Positions 49,532-62,100 of a stretch of DNA of 64,000 nt are shown piece by piece. A program made the position numbers and the translations under genes. Positions within the stretch are counted from its first letter, which is position 1; each line of letters opens with the position of its first letter. Origin of the DNA: Ochotona curzoniae (lineage: Eukaryota > Chordata > Mammalia > Lagomorpha > Ochotonidae); NCBI RefSeq assembly GCF_017591425.1, contig NW_024465885.1, positions 39,750,501-39,814,500 on the forward strand. The letters run 5' to 3'. Below the pieces are notes generated by a model that worked only from the letters and a program-made list of their open reading frames with translations, had not been told where the DNA came from and did not search any database.

Positions 49532-49934
49532 AACTCATTTGTACATTTCTAGTTGTTTTTTTAAAAAACTCTATCCTTTTATACTGTCTCACTAGAATGT
49601 TTTGCATTCAGCGTTTCATTACTCCTTATTGGTTCATGTCATTAAGCCTTTGGATTTCCAAAGCTATGAAAATGTGGTTCAAGGAGCCAGAGAATAAATA
49701 TTTTTAAGCTTTATGGTCTCTGTCGAAACTATTCCATGGTATCACATATAAAGCAGCCATAATGTCGTAACTGTGCAGGATATACACAGCAACAGAAGAT
49801 TACATACACATGGGGAATGCTCACATCACATTTCTTGCTGGGAACCCCACAAGTAATGCAATTACCAAGGTGAGAACAGAAGTCACTTGAATCCATTTAC
49901 TGGTCACAGGCAGCAAGGCTTTGCTAGTAACACT

Positions 49935-49940
49935 TTTATT
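49935..49940 (-). terminator. CCT8: CCT8 polyadenylation signal
   Basis: TTTATT on plus is AATAAA on minus, about 120 bp after the CCT8 stop codon. Confidence 0.75.
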
Positions 49941-50057
49941 ACATTATCCAGATGATAGAAACACAAAACACTTAATTTAAGGAACTAGGAAAACATCAGG
50001 CAATTCCTAGAGCACTACCAGAAATACAACCTTGACCTACAGTAAAAATGAGGCCAT

Positions 50058-50135
50058 TCAATCATTTTGGTCATCATCCCAGTCTTTCTTCCCACCAGGA
50101 GGCTTGGGTCCACCAGCTGGTTTTGCCATGATGAT
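50058..50135 (-). CDS. CCT8: CCT8 exon 15, C-terminal tail
   Basis: Reads [17 protein letters not shown] then DWDDDQND, stop TGA at 50060-50058. It is preceded by a good pyrimidine tract and TACAG. Confidence 0.97.
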   Translation of the reverse strand: MIMAKPAGGPKPPGGKKDWDDDQND

Positions 50136-53100
50136 CTGTATTAAAAGAAAAACCCACCCCCAAAGTTATGTTTATATAAACAACCCAATTTAAAAGTAGG
50201 CAATCATCTTGACTTAAGCAATCAACTATATACTGTAATGAAACACTATAGCACATAATAACTTCCTTATTAGAAATTAAACCGTTACGTTACAGCATTG
50301 TGAGTAAACTTCTGGCCTTTATAACAGCAGCAACAGCTACACGCATTAGTGCAAGACCTTCTAAGACATGCCCTTCAACAGTGCAGTAGCAGCTGCATGC
50401 ATCATGGCATCAGTTTGGCACCTGATGTGCCACTTATATGTGAGGTTCATCTCGCCAAGCATCTGCATGCCAATTTCCTTGTGGTCTAGGCGCTTGAGGT
50501 TCACCTGCCAGTTTTGCCATTATAATCTAAGGTAATCAATACATTAATATATATATCAACCTCAACACTGACATTTTCTAATTCCTGTAAGTAAGAACCA
50601 TTTAAGTAACAGGAAATGTTTATTCATGCACAAAACCCAAGCAACTCGGCTCCCACAGTAACTTAATCTGTTACAAGCCTCTCCTGGTTTATCTAAAATG
50701 TGCTAATCTTGTGAAATGTGCATTTCCCAATTACAATGTAAGAATTTCAATATTTTCAAAGGATCTGTGTTAAAAATGCTATTGGTTTTGGGCTCACATT
50801 AGTTTGCGAGAAGCAAAAGTAAATAATGAGCTTTCTTTATTGTACAACAGTTGGGCCATTCCACTAGTAATACACTGTGCCTATTTTCAGTGGCTCCCTC
50901 ATAATAAACTGGAGGGCTTATTGCAGTTACTCAACAGGCTAATCCTCCACCTGCAGCACAAGCATCCTGTACAGGCATGGGTTCCAATCTCAGCTGCTTC
51001 ACTTCCCATTCAGCTCTCTGCTTATGGCCTGGGAAAAACAGCAGAAGCTGGCTCAAGTCCCCTGGGCTCCTGCACCCGCATGGGGAAGGCTGGAGGGCTC
51101 AGCTGCAGCCATTTGGTGAGTAAGCCAGTGAATAAAAGAGCTCTGTCTGTCCCTCTCTATAACTCACACACACATAAAACTCATGCTTTCTCCAGTATAT
51201 GACTCAATGGATCTTGAGAAGTCTGAGATTTTGTATTTCTAACCATATTTTACAGGTGATATTGAAGTCATCAACTGGAACCAAATAAAGAATTGGTGAA
51301 ATAGACTCAACAAAGATCAACTCAGACCCTACTATACCTCCCAATGCTTAAAACTTGCTTTTCAAATCCCTTTCCAAAATATATCCCGCACAAAATCAGA
51401 TACAATCACCTTCAAAGAGACACCAAGACAAACTGATTAACATAGTTCTTCACTTGACATACACTATGCCCTCAATGATAAATTCTCTTAAGTACTTACA
51501 AATAGATTAGAAAACACCTTTCTGAAAAATGAGTGTCCATATAACCTTTTTCTCTAAATTACTTGTGCAAAGGGTTACTGTCATTTTCACTAATTTTCAC
51601 TAAGTTGTAACATGTTCATTACACTTTAAGAGGAAAGAAATCACATTTCTCACAGTACTTTAACATGTGTAAGATCTGATAATAAGGAAACACTCCACTG
51701 AACAACTGAGCTGTGCTTTTCAAGTTATGTGCAAGTGTTCTCAAATCTTACGAAAGTTAGTTTAAGTATCTAAGATTCAAGTTCTGCTCACCTGATCCAC
51801 CCTAAGCACAGTGACCGCAGCATTTGTGGCCAGTTTGATAGCCCAGTATTTTCCTAGGTAAGTATCTAGAACACCAGCTTCCAACATGTCCTTTACAGCA
51901 GGAACTTCAGCCTGTCAACATAAAACAATTTCCATACTTCTTCACAAATTAAGTGGAACTGTTTACATGAAACAACTATTTACATGAAACCACCTCACAG
52001 CTCTGTCAATCATACCAAAAAGCCACCACCAAGCCAAATCAAGTATCACCAGGGTGGGCTTCTAGCCTGTAGCCTGAGACCCCTGCCTCCTTATGTAGGA
52101 GCATTTGGATATGAGTGTTTTCCTAATTAAGGGAAAGTGAGTAAAAAAAATAAACACGTAAGTATATAATACATTGTACATTACACACTGGATAGCCTGG
52201 TCTGAGTCCCAGATACTCCACTTCTGACCCAGCTCACCTCAGAGGCAGTAAAGTACTTGGGGCCCTACCAGCCATATGGGTTAAATTCTGGACTCCTAAC
52301 TTCTGCCAGGCCAATTTGGTTATTGTGGGCATTGGGGGAAATTAACCGGTGGATAAAATGTCTCTGCTTTTTCAGATAAAAAAGTATCAATAAAATAGAA
52401 GAAAACTAAAATCTCCACTACACAGAACAAAATTTGCTCACGTATCATAACACCATTTCTTATTGACTTTCCTTTTAAGCTTACTGCTTCCACTTTTAAT
52501 TTATACAAAATATAAAGCAATTTAAGTTCATGTCCCCCCTTCTCCCCAAATACCTCAATGTCCACTCCAACATTCTTATTTCCTTCTTGATGTACTGCAT
52601 AAAGTTTAGAGATTACTTCATTGGCCTTAACCCCGGAGTTTTCTGCCAGTGCCCGGGGAATGGCTTCAAATGCCTCAGCAAACTTCTTAATAGCATACTG
52701 TTCCAGGCCAGGACATGTCTAAAATAAAATGTGTTTATTATTACATTGTATTCAGGCAACAGAGAGTTAGTCAGAAATATACAGAAAATGCCATACCTCT
52801 CCATATGATGTGATCTGTTTGGCCAATTCAATTTCTGTTGCTCCACCTCCAGGTACAAGACGTTTATCCTATTAAGTAGTCCAAACCAACCAAAAATATC
52901 ATTAAAAAAGAACAGTCTGTTGTTTTCTATTCTTTTCATATACCAGCACTCTTGACCAGATGCCATTACTCAAAAATCTATTCACAATAGATTTTTGGTA
53001 AAAATGACTGGTCAGAACCAATTTTCCTACTGTACAGTGAAAAGGGGGGACTGAAGAATGGGAGCACCCCAAAGGACTGACGGTCATCGACAGAAACAGC

Positions 53101-56100
53101 CGTCTACTCAGCCTGCAAACACTGTGCTTCTCAAATGTTCAGGATTCTGCCAACTATGTTTTTACCAACTTACAAATTACTCAAGAAGATTACTGTTAAT
53201 ACTGACCCTTGTAAGAACTTTGAAAGTATTAACACCATCATCTACTGCCCTTTCTATATCGTCCATCAAGTTGTCCGTGGAGCCTCGAAGCACTATGGTG
53301 GAAATGGCAACATCTTCCTTTTCTGTTAATAAATATATTTGGTGATTGAGTAAAAGAAAATGAACACACACTTACATAAATCTATTTTGATCTGACTACA
53401 TACCATGCTTAAAAACCACCACTTGTGTGTCTCCAACTTCTGAGAGGTAAACACTATCACAGTGCCCCATTTCTTCAAGGACAGGAGGAGTCTGTAAGAC
53501 ACCGACTGTTAGGCTCGAACTGCAATTCATCTGAAGTATCTCTGTGTTTTTTCAAATATACATACCAATCTGGGAAGAGCCGTAGCACCAACTGTTTTAC
53601 AGAGTCTTCTGAGATCCCATTTAGAGTTCAGCCTTTAAAAAAAAAAGATCTTCATGAGGGTGTAATTCCATGAGACACACAGCACTTACACTGCAGAGAG
53701 GAAACAGGAAGCCAGCACCAACTCCCAAGTCAGTCTGTAAATTCTGGATTCAAGCTCAGAACATTTTTTCAAGCTGAATGCTGCAGTCCAGAAGCAGATT
53801 CCTGAATTTGCCAGCAATGCCACATTACAACCCTGTGTTACACAGCATTATTCTACAACTGGGAAACTTGAAACCACTTTAGGATCTGTGGGGTTTACAG
53901 TATGCAACACCATAGGACTCTTTTATATATATATATACACACACACATATACACATACAGAAAAACTTTTGCTTTACTTTATACAATCCTGTGCTCTGTT
54001 AAAACAGTAAAGTGAATTGCTCTGTACATCTGATCAGTTGCTAAAAATGGTGGCAGGCAGAATTGGATGGGAAAGATGCCTTGTGTGCCCATAATACATG
54101 TTAGAGGAGGGTAGAACTATTGTGGTGCCAAAAACTTTCTGGAATTCATACTGATTTTTCCATTAAAATATTTTAAGATTTATTTATTTTAATTGTAAAG
54201 GCAGATTTACAGAGAGAACGAGAGACAGAGAGAAAAATCCTCCATCTGCTGGTTCATTCTCCAAGTGGCTGCAGTGGCCAGAACTAAACCAATCCAAAGC
54301 TAGGAGCCAGGAGCCAGGAGCTTCCTCTGGGTTTCCCACATGTAGATACAGGGTCCCAAGGCTTTGGGTTGTCCCTGACTGCTTTCCCAGGCCACAAGCA
54401 GGAAGCTGGATGGGAAGCAGCCAGGACATGAACCGGCACCCATATGGGATCCCAGCAGATCAAAGGCGAAGATTTAACCACTAGGCCATCATGTCAGGCC
54501 CATCACCACAACATTTTCCTACTTATTCCTTGCAGAGTCTTTGAATTCATGCATTTCAAAATTTCTGTAGCAAAAGAAGCTTATAACTCAATTTCATTTT
54601 CTGTAAATTTCTGAAATGCCCTCATAACCTTGCTCATGAATGCTAGGGTATTTTCTGAGCAGGTATGTAGCGCAATGTTTAGGCAGCTGTTTGGAGCCCA
54701 CATCCTGCACTGGAGTGCACAGGTTTGAGTCTGGGCTCTACTTCCAGTTCCAGCCCAGCCAATTCCCAATGCACACACTGGGAGACAGAGGTGAAGGTTC
54801 AAGTAATTGGGCCTCTGCTCCCACGTGGAGACCGAGTGAACTCTAGGCTCCTGGCTTCAGCCTAGCACAGCCCAGGCTTCAGTGACTACATCAGCAAATG
54901 GAAGATATCTCTGCGTCTGTTTCTGCAAAAAATTAAGCAGGGCGTCCCAGGTGAGAGAAGACGCATCACACTTGTGTCTGGTCTCCAAACAAGGAGAAAT
55001 ACTGGCTAGAAATATCCTTCCCTTCTCTTTCAAATAACATCTGCTGACTAGACCTTTAGCTTAAATCGAAGTTTTCTCACAAGTATTTTCTCTTCTTTAG
55101 ATTGGGGGGAGGTGAGAACCTTTTCCTGCCAAGGGTTATTGGGATACATGTATCATTCAAGGGCCACACAAAATTAGCAGCTTAAAAATCTGTCAGCTAT
55201 ACAGTTACTGAATTTTAAGTCCTGTTTGTGATTCCCTTGGCAGTGTCAGAACAAATGACTCTGCAGGCTTCTAACTCCCCATGCTTTTTGATCTATACCT
55301 TACAAACTTTCTTTAATAGCCTCATAGTTACAATTTGTTTAGGGTTTCATTATCCACCCCCACCAAAAAAACAACTTGTAGAATGCAATCTTCTTACCTT
55401 ACCAACATAATATTGTATTTATTTGCATAATGAAGGGCCATGTCTGCCACTTTGCCACCAGTCACTATTACATTTGCACCGGTAGCAGCAATAGCTTTGA
55501 CTTGTGTATCCATGAGATTTTCTTCTCCCTTACTAAAATTCATCAATTCCTCAGCAGTCTTTATCAATACAGTTCCCTGATAAAACAAAAGCCATTTTCA
55601 CTAGTTTAGTTCTCAAAGCCATAGAATAACACTTTACACAGAATGAAGAAAATACAAAGAGTCCATATGAAATTAACAGGGTCCAGTGTTGTAGCACAGC
55701 CAAGTTAACTGCCATTTGTACTGCCTGCATCCCGTCAGGGTGCCAATTACTGTCTTGGCTGTTCTATTTCCAACCCAGTCCCCTTCTAACAGCCTGAAGA
55801 AAAGCAGGTGTATGCAGCCCAAGTCTTTCGCTCCCTGCTACGTAAGAGAGACCCAGGTGAAGCTTTGGACTTAGCTCTGGCCTAGCACCAGCTGTTGTGG
55901 CCATCTGGGGAGTGAACCAGAAGATATATGGAAGATATCTCTAAATCTGGTTTTCAAAGTCCTTGTTTTTTAAAAATTACTACACACTCAGTTTGCTCCG
56001 AGAACCTACCCCACCGCACAGATGTCTTGTAGAAGTTAGAGGAACACTGTTATTCAGACATGTGGGCGGATGTGCTAGGACCTGTCTTCTGCTAAAGGTC

Positions 56101-59100
56101 AAGTAGAGGACTGCCAAATCACAGTCCTCACACTTTTCCTATGTTAACCAAATGTGCTCCCCACATCAAACCTGCAGAACTTTTCAGATTTCAAAAATTC
56201 TATTGGTAACAGTTCCTGCTGATGACACAAACTTTGTAACATGTATTTTAAAAACAATTTTCAGATTGGTGTATTTTGTTTCAGGACTCTGTAGAGTGTC
56301 AGCACTTTAAGTCTCAGGCAAAGCACTCTTTCAGTTACTGAAATGTCCATGGTCGTAGGTTAGAATATAAACAAAACTGCCACTACCCTAAAGTCTCAAG
56401 TTTGCTTTTTAATAGTTGAATTATTCAAAGAATATACACAAATTTGACTTAGAAATGCATTTGATGGCACACTTCAAAATACTTAAGAAATACTAACTTA
56501 ATAGCAATTTCAATGCCAAAACAAGATATTAAGTTAAAACAGCAACCCAACCTAACAGAGGTTTGCAACCCACATACCTTAGTTTCTGTTATCATGCCAT
56601 CAAAAGGACAAGAGTACACTGCTATTTTTGCATCTTTGACAGATGTTACATCACCTTCAGTTTCTTTCTTAAAAACCATGCCATGTAAAACGGAGGAGGA
56701 ATAGATCCCAGAGCCCTGAGGAGTGAACACCAAAACCATTGTTACCTGCTGACTCTACATGTACCAAAAATATTATTTTCTAAAACAAAGTACCAGGCTA
56801 ATGCAATGGCTCCTGGATAACATGGGATTGGGTGATGGGCAAAGAGCAAGCACATCAGGCCAAGGGAGCCATCACTGTGGGAATGAGCCACTGTTACCAA
56901 GAGGAGGCTCTTCAATATAACACAACTAGCCACTCACTCATTCAAGTACTCGTTATCACCCCAGTCATAATTATTATAACCCAAGACAGAACAGCAGCCA
57001 GGTGCAGGTAAGCAAAGATGGCTGTCACAAACTTACAATTTAGTGGAGAAAACAGACAATACATGGAAGGCGACAAAGCACACAGCACATGTGTATGTTC
57101 ACGAGGGTACACACTGAACTAAAAGGCAAGTTTACTACTGTTCCAAAAATGTGAGGCGCAGGCCTTTTGCCTCATGGTTAAGACACTGCTCAGGAGATCA
57201 ATGTCCCACACTAGGTGTCTCAGTCTGATGCCTGGTTCCAAATGTGACTCCAGATTGTTGATGTGGACAGGCAAAATAGCAGGGATGGCTCAAGGAACTG
57301 GGTCCTGGCACCCACTAGGGAGACCTGAACTGAGTTTCTGATCGCTGGCTTTGATGCCCGGGCTCCTCCAGGTATCTGGGGAGTGAAGACACATGGGAGC
57401 TCCACTCCAATAATTAAGAATTAAGCAAAAGCAAGAATCACTGTGAAATCCGTGCAGTTTTTCATGAACTTTTTGAAAATCTCTTGCACAAAGTGCACAC
57501 AAGTAGCATGAAAGCTAAATTGAACTACATTCACAGTCAGTATGCCTATGTGCAAAACCAGCCTACAGGTTTTACTCAGGCACACAAAATTTTTATTAAG
57601 AATACACTTCAGAGATGCCATTTTGGATTAGGAAATCCCTGAAAGAACCAAAGAATAAAACCAGAGATGAGAAAGGAAAAACAAACAAACAAAACGGAGC
57701 AACAGAAACTTGAGCAAAATGCAGATTGTGGGAAGGACAACCTGGCCGTGGGGCAACTGGGAAATCTGGCAAGGGGCTGGCTTGGAAGCGTAGCAAGCTA
57801 ACACCCCGCCACTGCACTAGCATCCCACTCCATTCCAATTCACTTCCTGCTTCCGGCCAGCAGAGGTCAGCTCCAGTCTCTAGGTCCCTGCACCTACGAG
57901 GGTGACCTAGGAGCTCCTGACTCCCAGCTTTATACACAGGCTCAGTTCTGGCCATGGCGGCCATCTGAGGAGTGAAGTAGTGGATTGAAGATCTGCTTTC
58001 CCAATAAAAATAAATTCTAGAAAGAGTACTTCTGGCCAAAAGAAAGCTGCCCCTTGCGCCCACAGCAACAGTGACCCTTGATTTTATTCTTATTCAAACA
58101 TAGATTCTGTACAGTAATTATCTTGTTAACCCTAATTAGAATGTTGTCCTGAAGCCCATTTCACACTGTGGAGCAGAAGGGCAAGTCCTCTACCACTTAA
58201 AATCACCTTCTATGTTTATTTTTATTTAATTTGAAAACAGATCAGTATTTCCTTCACACACTATTCTCAACCTACAAGACTTATGGAAAAATAATTTTAT
58301 TGAGATAATATGATGATGCACTTTGACAGTAAGACTTCAATTTAGCCATATCAAAGTATGAAGTGATGTCATAAAACAAAGTTCATGCATAAATAAGGTG
58401 AAATTTCAACCTTAAACTAATAAAATCCTTTTTGACAAAAACCAACTGATAAATTCAGATAATTTCTAAACTTACCAGGATTTTACAAACTCTGATGTTA
58501 TCAACATTGAAATGGCCAGAATCAGGAAAAATTGACACTGTTAAGAAAATCAGAGCCATCAGTACACAGCTTGTCAACAGAACTGTCTCAGTTACAGTAA
58601 AGACATTTCTATTCTGCATCCCTTCATTTACTGGTTTTTACTTACCACATGCCTGAGCAATGAGCTTGGCCAGAAACGCTTCATTGCCGTACTGTTTACT
58701 CATGATGGAGGTACGAAGTAAAGATGACACTTCATCAACACTGCGAAGGTTTTTAGCAGAACAACACACCAAATCAGGAAGGATCTCATGCGCTTTTTTA
58801 CAAGCTGTCTCGTAACCTTCTATGACCTAGAATGTAAAGCACACAAAATTTTTTGAAAAATCAAAAATTTGAGACTTACATCCATGTATGAAAGAGCCAA
58901 CTCTATGAATACAGGTTCTAATGACAGCCCAAATGGAATTCTAACTTCACCCCTCACCACCTGCAAGACCTTGGGTAAGAGTCTAATGTGGGCCTGGCAT
59001 GATGGCTCAACTGGCTAATCCTCCCCTTGCAAGGACTGGGAACACATAGGGGGTGCTGGTTCATGTCTCGGCTGTTCCACTTCATATCCAGCTCCCTGTT

Positions 59101-62100
59101 TATAGCCTGGAAAAGCAGAAGGGGATGGCCCAAGACCATGGACTCCTGCACCTGCACAGGGGACCTGAAGGAGGTTCCTGCCTTTGGGTTGGATCAGCTC
59201 TGACCACTGGGACCATTTGGAGAGTGAACCAGCAGATGGAAGATCCTTCTGTTTCTCCTTCTCTCTGGAAATCTGCCTTCCCAATAAAAACAAGTAAATC
59301 TTAAGAAAAAAAAAAAAAAAGTCTGCTACTATCTCACTTTGCTCACAAAAAATAAAACACCCACGGAGTAACCGTCTCCTTAAGAGCAGTCCTATTAGGT
59401 GCCATATATGACCTATATTTCAAACAGTAGGAGACACATACACACAGAGAACAAACAGCAGCAGATGGTAGAATGCACACTTGCCTCGGAAACCGATAGT
59501 CCATTCCTCAGAAGTTCTTCAGCTAGCTCCAGAAGAGCGCCAGCAAATATAAGAACAAAGTTGGTGCCATCTCCCACCTCTTGCTCTTGCATATGAGCGG
59601 CCATCACAATCATTTTTGCAGCAGGATGCTGCACCTGACATTAAAGACAACATAAAATGTATTTCTCCATGGCCCAGGTTTTGAGCACAGTTACATGGTA
59701 AAGACTCTGTGGTCACAAGACCAGTAACACCAGTTAAGGATCTCTCAGCCTAGCAACACTGATACATCCCTGTGAATGAAAACAGCTTCAAATGCACCCC
59801 TCCTCCGAGTGTCAGCCATCTATTACCCACAGTGCCATATGTAAGAACCAGCTGACCACTGCTCACTAAATTTAAGATAAAAGAATCTCAACCAAAATCC
59901 ACATATTTTAAAACTACAATATACCTCAACTAACCTGATAATGTGTCTCAAAATCCTTTTTACCTTTAAGTTCTTGTTTAAGTGCTATCACTTGTGATTT
60001 TGAAAATGGGGTATAAAATGAACATGGATTTTGTATTTAGGAGTCAGTTTTGGATGCTTTTACAGAAATAAGCAAACTGTAGCAGAAAAGCCTTCCCAGT
60101 CCATCTGTATTTACTGTTTTGATATTATCTGAGGGGATTATACAGTTAAGTCCTAAGAACACCACAGTGTATATCAACACTCACAATGAGAAGCCCCTCT
60201 ATAAATATTTTGTGGAATTAAACTCGTTCAATTCTAATTAATATATATATTTTTTCAACTCTATTCAATATATTCTTAAAAGCATGTTTAAGTTAGGAAA
60301 ACAAAGTTAGAAAAGCAGTACCTTATTACCCAATCTGAAGTACGCTGGAGGTTTTTTTCTATATATGTTAAAATACATTTAACTTTGATGTCACCAGAAC
60401 GAATCTGGACTGTTTTTAAAGGAATGACTTACTTCTAGTTCTTTTAAAATAGTTGCCGCATCATTTGTCACAAACAACTTCTCTAGATGGTTGATAACCA
60501 TTTTGTTCATTCCTTAACAAGAGCAGTTAAAAAGGGGGAAAAATACATTGTTATTCAGAAGCTTTCCAAAATATCCAGAAAACCTAGTTAAGGAAAATGT
60601 CAGCATTTACTTCTTAAAATAACTGTAAAAATTTCATATTCAGTACCTACTCTGTAAGTCCATCTCAGAGCCCCATGGCTTTCCCCAACTCACACCTCTA
60701 GTCTTTCCTTTTTTCAACATCTGTCTCTACTAAGGAGGACAGCAAATTTCATCATATTGCTGGTGACCTTTATTTTTTTTGTAACATGGTTAGCACGCAG
60801 CAAATGCTAAAAGAAATTATGTTGAGGTATGCAAAGACTGAAAAATATTCATAAAAAAATAGCTTTATACTGATTTTATAAACCTCTATTAAATTCAACT
60901 AGTGATAACATATGAATAGCAATTTTTCTCAATGAAATCATACGTATAAAAAATACCAGGTTTTGTCTCAATGGTGGAAATGCTGTATTTTACCATTTCC
61001 ATAACATTAACAAATAACATTATGACATCTATTTTTTGAGATATGAATTACAGATTAAAACGTGGAAATGCCATACTTATCTCATTGACTTACAAAATTT
61101 TTCAAAGCTCAACTAGAAAAGTAATACCTTCCAAACTATGTACAAGAAAACAGCACACAAAGCACTCTTACTATGTCTTCTAAATCACGAATTCACAAGT
61201 TACCATTTGGTCCATAAGTAGTACGTGTAGTCTGGGAAAGTTCTTTGCAAGCTTGTATGTTTCTGTATACAGCCTCTTCTAATCCCGAAAAATGCTGCAA
61301 AAAAAAAAAAAAAAAACCTGGTAAGACAGGACAGCCAAACAAGAATTTTCAAACACGAAGATCTAGCTTATGATACTTCCAAAAAAGGCAGTTTAGCTTT
61401 GACATTTGGGACATGGCGTTTATAATTTCACCTGTGAGTTACACATCTTTGCCTTCTGTGGCTAATTAACTGTATGCCCTTGGATAATTCAGATTTCTTC
61501 ACCTAAAATGGCCTGGCAGCACCTATACCTCACAGGATTACTGAGACAAACAAGTAGCATAAACATGTTGCTTGATAAATTACAAGCTTCCCCACCAGCT
61601 GGAAAATAACGTAAGGTATTTTTACAGATCACAGTGTACCTACTATCTTCACCTTGATTCCTACATCTCTCAACACGGAAAAAAAATCCATTTCATTTTA
61701 CTTGAAAGGCAGAGGAGTCAGAGGAGAACTCTTCCAGCCACTGGCCCGTCCACTTCTCAACTGTCTACAAGAGCCAGGGCTGCACTGGCCTGAGCAAAGC
61801 AGGAGCCAGGAATTGGATTCCGGCCCTTCACACAGGTGGCATCAGGGACCCAAAGACTTGAGCCCACATCTGCAGCCCCGCAGGGTCCATGTACACACAC
61901 ACAGGAAACCCAAGTGGAGCAGTAGGTACTCAAATCAGGCACCCTGACACGGACACAGGTGATAGAAGCTGTGAGTTAACTGCTGTGCACTACCTGACAT
62001 TACTAAAATAGTGAGGGCTGGGCATGGTAGACTAGCAACTCAAGTTCTCGCCTTGCATGTGCCCGAATCCTATATGGGCACCAGCTCTAATCCAGGAAGC

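Larger units (their letters stand above)
44160..49915. other. USP16-CCT8 convergent intergenic spacer
   Basis: No gene was recognised. It holds SINEs, a nested SINE cluster at 45.05-45.95 kb and repeat copy B at 46.75-49.53 kb. Stretches 44,170-44,700 and 49,560-49,910 show nothing identifiable. Confidence 0.7.
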
